A program made the translations under genes and the position numbers. Below, one piece after another: positions 19,265-28,952 of a stretch of DNA of 64,000 nt. The notes below the pieces were generated by a model. The model had not been told where the DNA came from and did not search any database. It saw only the letters and a list, made by a program, of their open reading frames with translations. The stretch lies in the NCBI RefSeq assembly GCF_900461455.1, contig NZ_UGIA01000001.1, positions 744,001-808,000 on the forward strand, given 5' to 3'. Numbering within the stretch: the stretch's first letter is position 1; every line of letters begins with the position of its first letter. The DNA comes from Helicobacter acinonychis (lineage in GTDB: Bacteria > Campylobacterota > Campylobacteria > Campylobacterales > Helicobacteraceae).

Positions 19265-19807
19265 CTAAGATTTTAAGAGTTGCATAAATTCAGCTCTAGT
19301 TTTAGGGTCTTTTTTGAATAGGCCTTTTAACGCACTTGTTTTAATGATCGCATTTTGCTTTTGCACCCCTTGCATGCTCATGCACAAATGTTTGGCCTCA
19401 CAAATCACTATCACGCCCCTTGGCTCTATGATTTCATCAAAGGTTTCTGCAATTTGAGTGGTCAATCTTTCTTGGATTTGTAAGCGTTTGCTATAAATTT
19501 CAATGAGTTTAGCGATCGCACTAATGCCGATAATCTTTTCTTTAGGAATATAACCTAAGCTAATATTCCCAAAAAAAGGGAGTAAATGATGCTCGCAAGT
19601 GGAGTAAAATTCAATGTGTTGAGCCACTATCATTTCATCGCAAACGCCTTGAAAATACGCACTTTTTAAAGCCACTTTAGGGTCTTCTTTATAGCCTTTA
19701 TACAAGAAATTCCATAATTCTTGAACTCTTTTAGGCGTGTTTTTCAAACCTTCTCTATTCTTATCTTCGCCGATGTTTTCAAAAAATTGGTTGAAAAAAT
19801 TTTCCAT
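19265..19807 (-). CDS. folE: GTP cyclohydrolase I FolE
   Basis: FolE opens GTP to 7,8-dihydroneopterin triphosphate, shared by folate and queuosine synthesis. The 180-residue protein has the zinc ligands Cys71 and His74 in STCEHHLLPFFG, a third cysteine region at VICEAKHLCMSMQGV, and the QIQERLTTQIAE motif. It lies upstream of queD and queE in the same string, so the three enzymes may be produced together. The start is adjacent to the htpX stop with no gap. Equivalent to HP0928. Confidence 0.95.
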   Translation of the reverse strand: MENFFNQFFENIGEDKNREGLKNTPKRVQELWNFLYKGYKEDPKVALKSAYFQGVCDEMIVAQHIEFYSTCEHHLLPFFGNISLGYIPKEKIIGISAIAKLIEIYSKRLQIQERLTTQIAETFDEIIEPRGVIVICEAKHLCMSMQGVQKQNAIIKTSALKGLFKKDPKTRAEFMQLLKS

Positions 19808-20740
19808 TTAAAGAGCGCGCCTTGATAAAGATTGGATACGATTTTTAATGCTAGGGTGGGTGCTAAACATTTCAGCGTTAAAAAGATAAGCCGCTGATCG
19901 GGTGCTATTAGTGTCTATTTCTTTATAATCGTTTTCTTTGTAATCGTTAGAAATTTTTTGTAAGGCCCTAATCATGGGCTTACTATCATGCATTAAAAAT
20001 GCCGCCCCACTATCGGCCATGTATTCTCGTGTGCGGCTCAAATACATTTGTAAAATGAGCGTTAAAAAAGGCAAAACAATCTGTAAAACCAATAAAATCA
20101 TTTTTGCCAAATTCGCCCCACTATTCTTGCGATTCCCCATGAAAAAATACACGCTAAAATTAGCCACTAACAGCATGATATTGCTTAAAATCCCCACACA
20201 CATGGTCAAGCGAATGTCATTGTGTCTTATGTGGCTGAGTTCATGAGCGATCACGGCTTTTAATTCATCTCTATCCAACCTCTCTATTAAAGCGCTTGTA
20301 AGAGCGATAAGGGAGTTAGTTTCATTCCAACCGCTCGCAAAAGCGTTCATATAAGGGGCGTTAATGATATAAAGTTTGGGTTCAAAATTAAGTTTAGCTT
20401 CTTCTAAAAGCTCTAATAAAAGGCCGTGGATTTGATTTTCTTTAGAGCTTAAAACCTTGCTTGGATCAATAAGTTTGTATTCATCACCGCTTAACATGAT
20501 AGAGCTAAAATTTTGAATACAAACAACAATAACGACAAAAGCCACTAAAAACATGATAACAGTAATGGTAGGAAAAATTTGAAAAGTGATGAGTTTAAAA
20601 AGGGCTATGCCTAAATCGTTAGCGTTGATTCTAATAACATCCACTAACAACCCAATAAAAGCAAAAATCACGCAATAAGTGGTTAAAACCGCATTCGTTT
20701 TGAGCTTGTTTTGTGCGATAATCTTTTCAAAATTCATCAT
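19808..20740 (-). CDS. htpX: HtpX-type membrane zinc metalloprotease
   Basis: An M48-family membrane protease for quality control of inner-membrane proteins. The start at 20740 is chosen because an AAAGGAG site precedes it; this overlaps truD by 14 bases and gives 310 residues. Two N-terminal membrane helices (about residues 17-36 and 56-76) precede the zinc motif HELSH (His166-Glu-x-x-His170). Two more hydrophobic segments follow, and the third ligand region is [13 protein letters not shown]. Equivalent to HP0927. Confidence 0.9.
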   Translation of the reverse strand: MMNFEKIIAQNKLKTNAVLTTYCVIFAFIGLLVDVIRINANDLGIALFKLITFQIFPTITVIMFLVAFVVIVVCIQNFSSIMLSGDEYKLIDPSKVLSSKENQIHGLLLELLEEAKLNFEPKLYIINAPYMNAFASGWNETNSLIALTSALIERLDRDELKAVIAHELSHIRHNDIRLTMCVGILSNIMLLVANFSVYFFMGNRKNSGANLAKMILLVLQIVLPFLTLILQMYLSRTREYMADSGAAFLMHDSKPMIRALQKISNDYKENDYKEIDTNSTRSAAYLFNAEMFSTHPSIKNRIQSLSRRAL

Positions 20741-21872
20741 TATTTTCTCCTTTCTGATGCTTGATTTCTTTGAGCAATGCACTCGCATAACTCCCTTTAG
20801 GCAAGTAAAATTCCAATTCAAATTGCGCTTTTTCTTTTATATATTTGGAAGTTAAATTTTCTACAAACACCCAAAAAAACCGCCTAGAGCCTAGCGTTTT
20901 AGCATGGTCACTTAAAATATGGTTTTGGAATTCTTTTTCAATTTCTAAACTCAAATTTTTTGCATAAAGAGCCTTTTTACCATCTAATAACCCCATAGGC
21001 ACAGCTTCTTTTTTTAAAAACCTTTCGCTTTCTTTTTCTAACTCTAAAGCGTCAAAAAACTTCCCATAAGGGTAATGGCACATCACATCACCTTCTAGGA
21101 TTTTAAAGGGGTGATCTTGGTTTTTAAGGGCTTTTAGGGCGTTTGAATGGATATTTAAATTTTTTTGTTTAAAAAACTCTAAACCCTCTTTTAGGCTAAA
21201 GTCGCTGATTATTTTACTGATTTCTAATCGTTTGCTTAAAAGCGAATTAAACAAGTAACTTTGATAGCTTGAGATTAAAAAAGCGTTTAATTTTTGATTC
21301 TTAAATTTCGCTTCATTTTGTAAGATTTTTAAACCCTCTTTATGGTTGTCATTAAACTTCCCAAAGCGTTGTGAACCAAAATAATTAGGCATACCAAACT
21401 GCACGATTTGTTCTAAAACCTGCTTTGTCTTGTGAGCGTTTAGGGGGGTCATTTTCTTAAAACGCATAAAAAAGCGATTCCCCTTTAAATGCCCTAATTT
21501 GATCTTATTATGATGGTAATTTAAAGATAAAATCTTAAGGTTTCTTTCTTGAAAGTTGCTCGTATTTTTTTCTAGTAAGGGGGCGTATTTTTTAGGGAGT
21601 GAGACAAATTGAGTCGTTAGCGCGTTTTTATCTTTCAAGCCCGCATAACCCAATTCTGCAATTTTTACCCCTAAAATTTGAGAAAAAATTTGAAGCATTT
21701 CTAAAGTGCTTAAACCGCTTTTTCTCACTTGAATAATGGCATGTTCGCCCTTATTACTAAATTCATACAAAGGCACTTCATGCACGCAAAAATCCCTTGC
21801 GCTAGAATTGAAATGAAAATCAATGCTCGCATGGTTATAAGCATGCAATAAGGGCATAAAGTTTAAATTCAT
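20727..21872 (-). CDS. truD: tRNA pseudouridine synthase D
   Basis: TruD makes pseudouridine-13 in certain tRNAs. The 381-residue protein contains the catalytic motif [12 protein letters not shown] (Asp81) and the family signature NYFGSQRFG. The start overlaps the recR stop by four bases, and the 3' end overlaps the htpX start region. Equivalent to HP0926. Intact. Confidence 0.94.
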
Positions 21873-22450
21873 GCTTTGATCCTTGAATTGAACGCCCTTG
21901 AAAGGGAGACTGAGTCAATGTTTTCAAAATTCACTCCAGCAGGCACACCTTGAGCGATTTTAGTGAAAGTGAGGTGGCAATGTTGCAATTTATCTTCAAT
22001 ATAGAGCATTAAAGAATCATTAGCTAAAGTGGGAGGGAAAGCAAAAATGATTTCTTTAATCTTTTCTTTAATCAAGCGTTTTTCTAGGGCGTTAAAATCC
22101 ACATTTTCTATAGAATTTAACACATGATAGCGCCCTAAAAAGTCCTTTAAATCTTCTAAAATAAACACATCTCTTGGGTGTAAAACCATGCAAAGCTGAG
22201 AATTTTGCCTGCTTTCATCAGAGCAAATCTCACAAATTTCACTCTCACTGAGTGCATTACAAGATGTGCATGTTTTAAGATTTTCTAGGGCGTTTTCTAA
22301 TGCGTGCGTGAGTTTGAGCGCTAGATATGGGTTTTCCAAACCCAAATGATACGCCATTTTAAAGGCAGATTTTTTACCCACATTGGGGATTTTTTCTAAA
22401 CAATCCACTAAATTTAGAAAGTGGTTCAAGCTATTTTTATAAGTATTCAT
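21869..22450 (-). CDS. recR: Recombination mediator RecR
   Basis: RecR (193 residues) helps load RecA on gapped DNA. The helix-hairpin-helix ([16 protein letters not shown]) precedes a C4 zinc finger (Cys61, Cys64, Cys73, Cys76). The Toprim domain begins [15 protein letters not shown] and contains [10 protein letters not shown]. This gene is first in the minus-strand string ending at queE. Equivalent to HP0925. Confidence 0.94.
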
Positions 22451-22537
22451 TTTGTTAGTATATCCAACTTGACTTGAAAGAGATTAAAAGGGCTTTTATG
22501 ACTGAAAAGAACTAGTGAAGCGTTTAGATAAAAGCGT

Positions 22538-22543
22538 TATAAT
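22538..22543 (+). promoter_or_regulatory. -10 box upstream of the dmpI pseudogene
   Basis: A perfect TATAAT within GCGTTATAATGCAC lies 27 bases before the dmpI start, with an AAGGAA ribosome site between. The promoter seems preserved although the gene it serves has a stop codon. Confidence 0.65.
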
Positions 22544-22569
22544 GCACTATCTCAATTTTAAGGAATAAT

Positions 22570-22776
22570 ATGCCGCTTATCAATATCAAGCTTGTGCTAG
22601 AAAATGGAGAGCCAACAAACGAGTAAAAACAGCAATTGATCGGAGAGGTTTCAGATTTAATGGTTAAGGTTTTAAATAAGAATAAGGTTTCTGTTGCGGT
22701 CGTTATAGATGAGGTTGATCCTAATAATTATGGTCTTGGGGGCGAGAGCGTTCATCATTTGAGACAAAAAAACTAA
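22570..22776 (+). pseudogene. dmpI: 4-oxalocrotonate tautomerase-like gene with an in-frame stop
   Basis: The frame from ATG 22570 to TAA 22774 encodes a 68-residue tautomerase (start MPLINIKLVLENG, end YGLGGESVHHLRQKN), but codon 19 at 22624 is TAA (…PTNE-stop-KQQLIGEVSD). A CAA glutamine codon is expected there, so a single C-to-T change explains the lesion. The catalytic Pro after Met is retained. Promoter and ribosome site are intact, and the remainder has no other stop. Equivalent to HP0924. Either a recent pseudogene or a sequencing error. Confidence 0.88.
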
Positions 22777-22831
22777 AGAGTCTTTAAGGCTTAAAGGCTG
22801 CGGTATGCCAACATTTAAGGGGTGCTTGTTT

Positions 22832-23949
22832 CCCCCTAAAAACTATAAACATAACTTACATTAAACATGACAAGGCGTTTAAAAAAGAGGGAAGTGTTTA
22901 ACCCTTTGCCATGCGTTTCATAAAAAGAATTGATCGCTAAAGGGATCTTTAAGCCCATTTCAAAGCCATTATGCCTATCCACATTCACACGAAATCCAAA
23001 ATTCAAAGGGATTTGAAAAAAACTGGTGTGCATTTCAGCTTGATAGTTGGTCAAATAATTGTTGATAAAATCCATTTGGCTTATCCACAGACTCAAACCA
23101 CTCCCCACCCAAGAACTCCCCGCTAAAGCAAAGCCCACATAAAAACCCACGCTAGAATGTTTTTGCGCATTGTCAATGAAATTAAAAAGATAATCCACTC
23201 CAAGCCCATAGAGATGGTTGTTCATTTTCCCTAAACCAATGCCATTACCCGCAAAACTGAAATGAGTGTAGCCATAGTCATAAAACAAGTAATAGCGAAA
23301 CCCTTGATTCCTCTTTTTGGTAAAAAAATGCTTGTATCCCACGCTCAAAGTTACCCCATACATGTTTGAAATGTTTTTAGAATGAGCACTAGGATCAAGC
23401 GAGTTTAAAGAATTTGAAAGGCGAGCGGTTTGAGAAGAAAGCGAAGCAAGGATGTTGTTTTGAGAGTGGTTGAATTGCAATTCTAAATTTTTTAAGTTTG
23501 TGACTAATTCTAAAGGATCGGCAGTGGGTTTTTGCATTTCTTCTAACGCTTGGACTAATTTAGGGTTGGATGGAGCGCTATGGCTAACCATCACTATTTT
23601 TTCAATGTTCTTAAGCGTGGATTGGAGGTAGTAAGCTTCAGCTTGCATTGCAGTAGCGCTTGGTTTAGGGTTGTTTTTTAGATTGTTATTGATATATTCA
23701 AAGGTTTTGGGCATGTTTTTGACTTGATTTGCAACTTGATTGAGTCCATTGATTTGATTGTAAGCGTTGGAAATGATTTTAATGCGTTCTTGATTTAAAA
23801 AGGGGTTGTTGTGTTGGATGGCATAGCTCATAGAATATTCAAACCCCACGCTCGCATACGCCCCATTTTCTTCAGCGCTACAAAAAGAGAATAAAGATAA
23901 AGATGAGAATAAAGACAGAGAGAATACGATTTTTTGCATGGTTGATCCT
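22832..23949. repeat. 1,118-bp inverted repeat, right copy (whole hop porin gene)
   Basis: Inverted partner of 6263-7380, covering the complete hop gene plus ten bases upstream and four downstream. Confidence 0.95.
22836..23939 (-). CDS. hopK: Outer-membrane protein of the Hop family (HopJ/HopK type), copy 2
   Basis: Protein-identical to copy 1 (367 residues, same signal peptide and same FNVSYVYSF terminus). Its 3' neighbour is dmpI, as for hopK (HP0923), but its 5' neighbour is gltX1, as for hopJ (HP0477). The flanks therefore look like a hopJ/hopK recombinant. The -10 region and 5' leader beyond 23949 differ from those of copy 1, so the two copies may be expressed differently although the proteins are the same. 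Confidence 0.9.
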   Translation of the reverse strand: MQKIVFSLSLFSSLSLFSFCSAEENGAYASVGFEYSMSYAIQHNNPFLNQERIKIISNAYNQINGLNQVANQVKNMPKTFEYINNNLKNNPKPSATAMQAEAYYLQSTLKNIEKIVMVSHSAPSNPKLVQALEEMQKPTADPLELVTNLKNLELQFNHSQNNILASLSSQTARLSNSLNSLDPSAHSKNISNMYGVTLSVGYKHFFTKKRNQGFRYYLFYDYGYTHFSFAGNGIGLGKMNNHLYGLGVDYLFNFIDNAQKHSSVGFYVGFALAGSSWVGSGLSLWISQMDFINNYLTNYQAEMHTSFFQIPLNFGFRVNVDRHNGFEMGLKIPLAINSFYETHGKGLNTSLFFKRLVMFNVSYVYSF

Positions 23950-24058
23950 AATCAAAAATATTTTCAATAATACACTAATTTTAATAGAAAAGTGGGTGAA
24001 ACAATTTTTAAGCCATTTTTGAATACAATAAGAACATTTTATTATTAAGGTTAGAATA

Positions 24059-25450
24059 ATGAGTTTGATTGCCACTCGATTCGCTCCATCGCCCACTGGC
24101 TATCTCCACATAGGGGGCTTAAGAACAGCCATTTTTAATTATCTTTTTGCACGAGCTAATCAAGGGAAATTTTTTTTACGCATTGAAGACACGGATTTGA
24201 GTCGCAATTCCATAGAAGCGGCTAACGCCATTATAGAGGCTTTCAAATGGGTAGGGTTAGAATACGATGGAGAAATCCTCTATCAATCCAAACGCTTTGA
24301 AATCTATAAAGAATGTATCCAAAAACTCTTAAATGAAGACAAAGCCTATTATTGCTATATGAGTAAAGACGAATTGGACGCTTTGAGAGAAAAGCAAAAG
24401 GTTAGGAAAGAAACCCCACGCTATGATAATCGTTATCGTGATTTTAAAGGCACGCCCCCTAAAGGCATAGAGCCTGTTGTGAGGATTAAAATCCCGCAAA
24501 ACGAATTGATTTGTTTTAATGATGGGATTAAAGGCGAAGTGAGAGTGAATACTAACGAATTGGACGATTTTATCATCGCGCGAAGTGATGGCACGCCCAC
24601 TTATAATTTTGTGGTTACCATTGATGACGCTCTAATGGGAATTACTGATGTGATTAGAGGCGATGATCACCTTTCTAACACCCCTAAACAAATCGTGCTT
24701 TATAAGGCTTTGAATTTTAAAATCCCTAATTTTTTCCATGTGCCAATGATTTTAAATGAAGAAGGGCAAAAATTAAGCAAACGCCATGGGGCCACTAATG
24801 TGATGGACTATCAAGAAATGGGCTATCTTAAAGAGGCTTTAATCAATTTTTTAGCGCGTTTAGGGTGGAGCTATAGAGATAAAGAAATTTTTAGCATGCA
24901 AGAATTATTGGAGTTGTTTGACCCTAAAGATTTAAATTCTTCGCCTAGTTGCTTTAGCTGGCACAAGCTCAATTGGCTCAACGCCCATTATTTGAAAACC
25001 CAAAGCACGCAAGAATTGTTAAAACTTTTAAAACCTTTTAATTTTAGCGATCTCTCGCATTTAAACCCCACTCAATTAGATCGCTTGTTTGACGCTCTCA
25101 AAGAAAGATCTCAAACCTTAAAAGAATTAGCCCTTAAAATAGATGAGGTTTTAATCGCCCCTATAGAGTATGAAGAAAAGGTTTTGAAAAAACTTGATCA
25201 AGTGCTCGTTACGCCCTTGTTAGAAAAATTTAAACTAGAATTGAATCAAGCTGATTTCAATGATGAAAACGCTTTAGAAAACGCTATACACAAGATCATT
25301 GAAGAAGAAAAGATTAAAGTGGGTAGTTTTATGCAGCCCTTAAGATTAGCCCTTTTGGGTAAAGGGGGTGGGATAGGTCTTAAAGAAGTGCTTTTTATTT
25401 TAGGCAAAACAGAGAGTATTAAAAGAATAGAAAAGTTTTTGAAAAACTAA
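24059..25450 (+). CDS. gltX1: Glutamyl-tRNA synthetase 1
   Basis: A 463-residue class I synthetase charging tRNA-Glu. The HIGH motif is YLHIGGL (residues 16-22) and the KMSKS-type loop is KLSKRHGATN near residue 240. The ATG at 24059 follows an AAGG site. It diverges from hop copy 2 across a 119-base gap. In 26695 (HP0476) the next genes are modDBA; here the stop codon is followed at once by a mobile-element remnant. Confidence 0.95.
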   Translation: MSLIATRFAPSPTGYLHIGGLRTAIFNYLFARANQGKFFLRIEDTDLSRNSIEAANAIIEAFKWVGLEYDGEILYQSKRFEIYKECIQKLLNEDKAYYCYMSKDELDALREKQKVRKETPRYDNRYRDFKGTPPKGIEPVVRIKIPQNELICFNDGIKGEVRVNTNELDDFIIARSDGTPTYNFVVTIDDALMGITDVIRGDDHLSNTPKQIVLYKALNFKIPNFFHVPMILNEEGQKLSKRHGATNVMDYQEMGYLKEALINFLARLGWSYRDKEIFSMQELLELFDPKDLNSSPSCFSWHKLNWLNAHYLKTQSTQELLKLLKPFNFSDLSHLNPTQLDRLFDALKERSQTLKELALKIDEVLIAPIEYEEKVLKKLDQVLVTPLLEKFKLELNQADFNDENALENAIHKIIEEEKIKVGSFMQPLRLALLGKGGGIGLKEVLFILGKTESIKRIEKFLKN

Positions 25451-26690
25451 AAGGCTTAGCGACCACATCAAGCGCATGTTAGAAAGAAGCCATTCTGTAA
25501 GCGATTTCACTCAAAAATTAAAACTGAGCGTGCGAAGTGCTAAATTTTCTAACCGCACGCTTGAACTCATTGAAGAGCTTACCACAAGCGCCAAACAAGC
25601 GAGCGAACAGATCAAAGAAAAAGTAATCCGATACCAAAAAGCCTTACAAGAATTAGAAAAGATGGATGAAAGCTTGCTCTCTGAAGAACAGCAGCAAGTT
25701 TTAAAAGTGTTTAAGGGCGAGTTGGACAAAACCAAAATCAAAGGCATGGATTTGAACGATCTTTATTCGTTAGAGCAAGGCACAAAGAAAGCAAGGAGCT
25801 AAAAAAATTTTAATCAAGCATTACGGAATAGAGAACACAGGTGGGCTGACTGATGATGAATTGCTGAACATGGGCGCAGTCATAAGGAACGGTAGCGTGG
25901 CGTTAAACAGCTTTGAAAAGCTTGCAGATGGGTTTAGGTATGGCTACGAATGGGACAATAACGGCGTGAAGCTCGGGTTAGTGGTAGACGATTTAAACGA
26001 TGGGAATAAGATTTTTGATTTTTATTCAAATAGAAATTTTGAAAAGTTTGATAGGAGCAATGGCGTTTATAGTCCTGAACTACCTAACGCCACAGATAAG
26101 GGAAGCAGACCACAGCCTACAACCCTTAAACCTAATCCTACACAAAAAACCCTTAACCAGTCAAGAGTCTTTATTAAAAAAACCAGAAAACCCTAACGAA
26201 TTGACACCAGAAACTCCAAATTTATCCCCCCACAAACAAGCTAACGCCGAAAAGCTTGCGAAGTTAGAACGAGAAGCACAAGAAAGCGAACAGGAATTTT
26301 TAAAAGCCAAAGAACAAGAAGCTAAAAGGAAAGAAGCCTTAAAACGCAAATTAGAACACGAGCGCGGCAACGCCGGTAACCTTGAAAGCCAGACTAAGAT
26401 AGAAGTGGGAGAGGATATCCCCACACAGATTTTAGCGAGCATCCCTAAGAGTCGGGTGCGCTTGAACGAAAGAGAGATTTACGACTTAGACTACGCGATC
26501 GTGAATGCAAAAGATCTAAAGCCCAGTTTCACTACAGGAGGCACGCAAAAGCGCACCGCCATGAACGAAGAACAGATCCAAAGCATCGCGCGGAATTTTG
26601 ACCCTAAAAAGATATTTTCTAAAAAATTTAACTTTTTAAAAAAACCGCCGATCTTACGGTGTGATTTTAATTCGACAGAAAGGATTGTTT
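25451..26690 (+). pseudogene. Remnant of a phage/mobile-element polyvalent protein (three frames)
   Basis: An almost continuous coding signal in three frames. From about 25455 to 25799 it reads LSDHIKRMLERSHSVSDFTQ and onward, a helical region. After the A7 tract at 25801 it continues one frame over as IKHYGIENTGGLTDDELLNM and GYEWDNNGVKLGLVVDDLND, which resembles the DUF3519 / barnase-colicin E5 (PBECR-like) endoribonuclease domain of phage and ICE proteins. After another A7 tract near 26168-26175 it shifts again to a charged coiled coil, then RLNEREIYDLDYAIVNAKDL and MNEEQIQSIARNFDPKKIF, which resembles the start of a DdrB/ParB-like domain. There it is cut off just before horE. It occupies the place of modABD. 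Domain names are from recalled family patterns, not a search. Confidence 0.62.
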
Positions 26691-27251
26691 ATGATTAAAA
26701 AAATTGCTTGCATTTTAAGTTTGAGTGCGAGCCTAGCGATGGCTAGCGAAACGAATGGGTTTTTTATGGGTGCTGGTTATCAGCAAGGTCGTTATGGTCC
26801 TTATAACAGCAAATACTCCAATTGGCGCTATGGCAATGACCTTTATGGTTTGAATTTCAAAATGGGTTTTGTAGGTTTTTCTAATAAATGGTTTGGGGGT
26901 AGAGTGTATGGCTTTTTGGATTGGTTTAACACTGCAGGGACTCAAAATAGAAAAACCAATCTACTCACCTATGGTGGCGGTGGCGATTTGATTTTCAATA
27001 TCATCCCTTTAGATAAATTCGCACTAGGTCTTATTGGCGGTGTTCAATTAGCTGGGAACACTTGGATGTGGCCTTATAATTTTAGACAAACTAAATTCCA
27101 GTTTTTGTGGAATGTGGGTGCTAGGATGCGTCTAGGAGAACACAGTGCGTTTGAAGGGGGCGTGAAATTCCCCATGATCAATCAAGGTAGCAAGGAAGTG
27201 GGGCTTATCCGCTACTATTCTTGGTATGTGGATTATGTCTATACTTTCTAA
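26691..27251 (+). CDS. horE: Outer-membrane protein of the Hor family
   Basis: A 186-residue outer-membrane protein. ATG at 26691 follows an AAAGGA site and gives a signal peptide (MIKKIACILSLSASLAMA). The mature protein starts SETNGFFMGAGYQQG and ends in the barrel terminus YYSWYVDYVYTF. The size and sequence match HP0472 (HorE) of H. pylori. An upstream in-frame ATT at 26661 belongs to the mobile remnant and is not a likely start. Function as a porin is inferred; no ligand is known. Confidence 0.88.
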   Translation: MIKKIACILSLSASLAMASETNGFFMGAGYQQGRYGPYNSKYSNWRYGNDLYGLNFKMGFVGFSNKWFGGRVYGFLDWFNTAGTQNRKTNLLTYGGGGDLIFNIIPLDKFALGLIGGVQLAGNTWMWPYNFRQTKFQFLWNVGARMRLGEHSAFEGGVKFPMINQGSKEVGLIRYYSWYVDYVYTF

Positions 27252-27601
27252 ACTTGTTTTTGCTTAGTGGCTATTTGACCCCTACTCGCTTTTAAAAGAT
27301 GGGGGTTTCAAACATTCTTTTTTCTCTCAATAAAAAATTCATTTTAGTACAATATAATGTTATGATCATGCCAAAACAAACTTTATTTTTAAAGCCTTTT
27401 ATCTTGATTTAAGTACGGTTATTTACCAAAAAATCATTTTAGTAAGATTAAATAACAAAAAAACTATATGCATTCAATCAAGCAATGTTGCATTAACATT
27501 TTTAACGGCTAGATCTCAAAAATAGTTTTGTTTTTTGATTTTAGCTATTATGATATTATTTTTACTTTTTAAATAAATGATTCTATTAGGGCAAGGTTTT
27601 G
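27252..27601. other. AT-rich intergenic region between horE and kefB
   Basis: A 350-base stretch without a convincing gene. It includes several TATGAT- and TATTAT-like hexamers near 27355-27365 and 27548-27560 that could provide the kefB promoter. A weak pairing of ACCCC near 27279 with GGGGGT near 27301 might serve as a terminator for horE. No repeats or RNA gene are recognised. Confidence 0.5.
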
Positions 27602-28852
27602 ATGGAAAATAACACACTTTACATTGTGATTGTTGGTCTATGGCTTGCCGTAGGCTTTGGAATCTTTTTGAAAAAATTGGACATGCCTGTCATTATTGGT
27701 TACATTTGCACAGGAACGGTTTTAGCGGCTTTTTTTAAAATCAATGATTTTAATTTGCTGTCTGAAATTGGCGAATTTGGTATCGTTTTTTTAATGTTTA
27801 TGATAGGCATTGAATTCAATTTTGACAAACTCAAATCCATCAAACAAGAAGTGCTCGTTTTTGGGCTTTTGCAGGTCGTTTTATGCACTTTAATCGTTTT
27901 TTTATTAGGGTATTTTGTTTTGGGTCTTTCGCCCATTTTTTCCCTTGTTTTAGGCATGGGGATTTCGCTCTCTTCAACCGCGATTGTGTTGAAATTCTTT
28001 GAAGATTCCAAGCAGCTTAACACACCCATGGGAAAAAGTGCGGTGGGGATTTTGATCTTTCAAGATATTGCGGCTATTCCTATGCTTTTAATTTTGACGA
28101 TTTTAAGCAGTAAAGATTCTGATGTTAGTTTCCTTATCTTAAAAACCCTGATTTCGGCAGGGATTATTTTGATCATTTTATTGTTACCTGGAAAAAAGGG
28201 AGCGAATTTGGTTTTGGAACACGCTAAAGACACGCGCTTACCTGAAATTTTTATAGGCACGATTTTAGTGATTGTCTGCAGCGCAGCCGGATTAAGCCAT
28301 TTTTTTGGGTTTTCTATGTCTTTGGGGGCGTTCATTGCGGGCATGGCGATTTCTAAATCGCGCTATAAAATCAATGTTCAAGAAGAATTTGCCCAATTAA
28401 AAAACCTCTTTTTAGCCCTTTTTTTCATTACGATAGGGATGCAAATCAATATTAGCTTCTTTATAGATAAATTCTTTGCAGTCATTTTCTCGCTCATTTT
28501 GGTGATGAGCTTTAAGACTTTTATTATTTATGCACTTTTACGCTTTTTTAGAGACGCTAAAACCGCCATAAAAAACGCCCTTTCTTTAGCGCAAATCGGA
28601 GAGTTTTCTTTTGTGATTTTCTTAAATTCAGGCACGCGTCAGCTTTTTGACATGCAAGGAAAAGAAGGGGTTTTTGGTCTTTTGCACCAAAAACACATTT
28701 TAGACGCCACTCAAAGCGACATCCACCAATTCCTTATTCTTATGGTCGTCTTTTCTATGCTAGCAACCCCTTTTATTTTAAAATACCTAGAGCCCATCGC
28801 TCAATTTATTTTATACAAAAACACTCAAGCCAATGAGACGACCAAAAAATAA
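27602..28852 (+). CDS. kefB: KefB-type monovalent cation:proton antiporter (CPA2)
   Basis: A 416-residue integral membrane protein with about 12 hydrophobic helices. Conserved CPA2 features include IIGYICTGTVLAAF in helix 2, FMIGIEFNFDKLK after helix 3, LSLSSTAIVLKFFED, and FGFSMSLGAFIAGMAIS in the core. It lacks the cytoplasmic TrkA-N/RCK domain of true KefB, so it is a short form, likely exchanging Na+ or K+ for protons. The ATG at 27602 is preferred over an adjacent TTG. Equivalent to HP0471. Confidence 0.85.
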   Translation: MENNTLYIVIVGLWLAVGFGIFLKKLDMPVIIGYICTGTVLAAFFKINDFNLLSEIGEFGIVFLMFMIGIEFNFDKLKSIKQEVLVFGLLQVVLCTLIVFLLGYFVLGLSPIFSLVLGMGISLSSTAIVLKFFEDSKQLNTPMGKSAVGILIFQDIAAIPMLLILTILSSKDSDVSFLILKTLISAGIILIILLLPGKKGANLVLEHAKDTRLPEIFIGTILVIVCSAAGLSHFFGFSMSLGAFIAGMAISKSRYKINVQEEFAQLKNLFLALFFITIGMQINISFFIDKFFAVIFSLILVMSFKTFIIYALLRFFRDAKTAIKNALSLAQIGEFSFVIFLNSGTRQLFDMQGKEGVFGLLHQKHILDATQSDIHQFLILMVVFSMLATPFILKYLEPIAQFILYKNTQANETTKK

Positions 28853-28863
28853 TTACACTATAA

Positions 28864-28890
28864 AACACAAGCTATAAGCTTGCTTGTGTT
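28864..28890 (+). terminator. Hairpin between kefB and pepF
   Basis: AACACAAGC at 28864-28872 pairs perfectly with GCTTGTGTT at 28882-28890 across a nine-base loop. It lies 11 bases after the kefB stop and before the pepF promoter. A classic U-run is absent, so termination is possible but not certain. Confidence 0.45.
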
Positions 28891-28903
28891 GTCAGTGTTA
28901 TGT

Positions 28904-28909
28904 TAGAAT
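28904..28909 (+). promoter_or_regulatory. Candidate -10 box of pepF
   Basis: TAGAAT within TATGTTAGAATGCATG has an upstream extension (TATGT) resembling H. pylori -10 regions. It lies about 44 bases before the pepF ATG, after the hairpin. Confidence 0.5.
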
Positions 28910-28952
28910 GCATGCGTATTTTAACTCTAAATTATTATAAAAAGGGGCTTTT

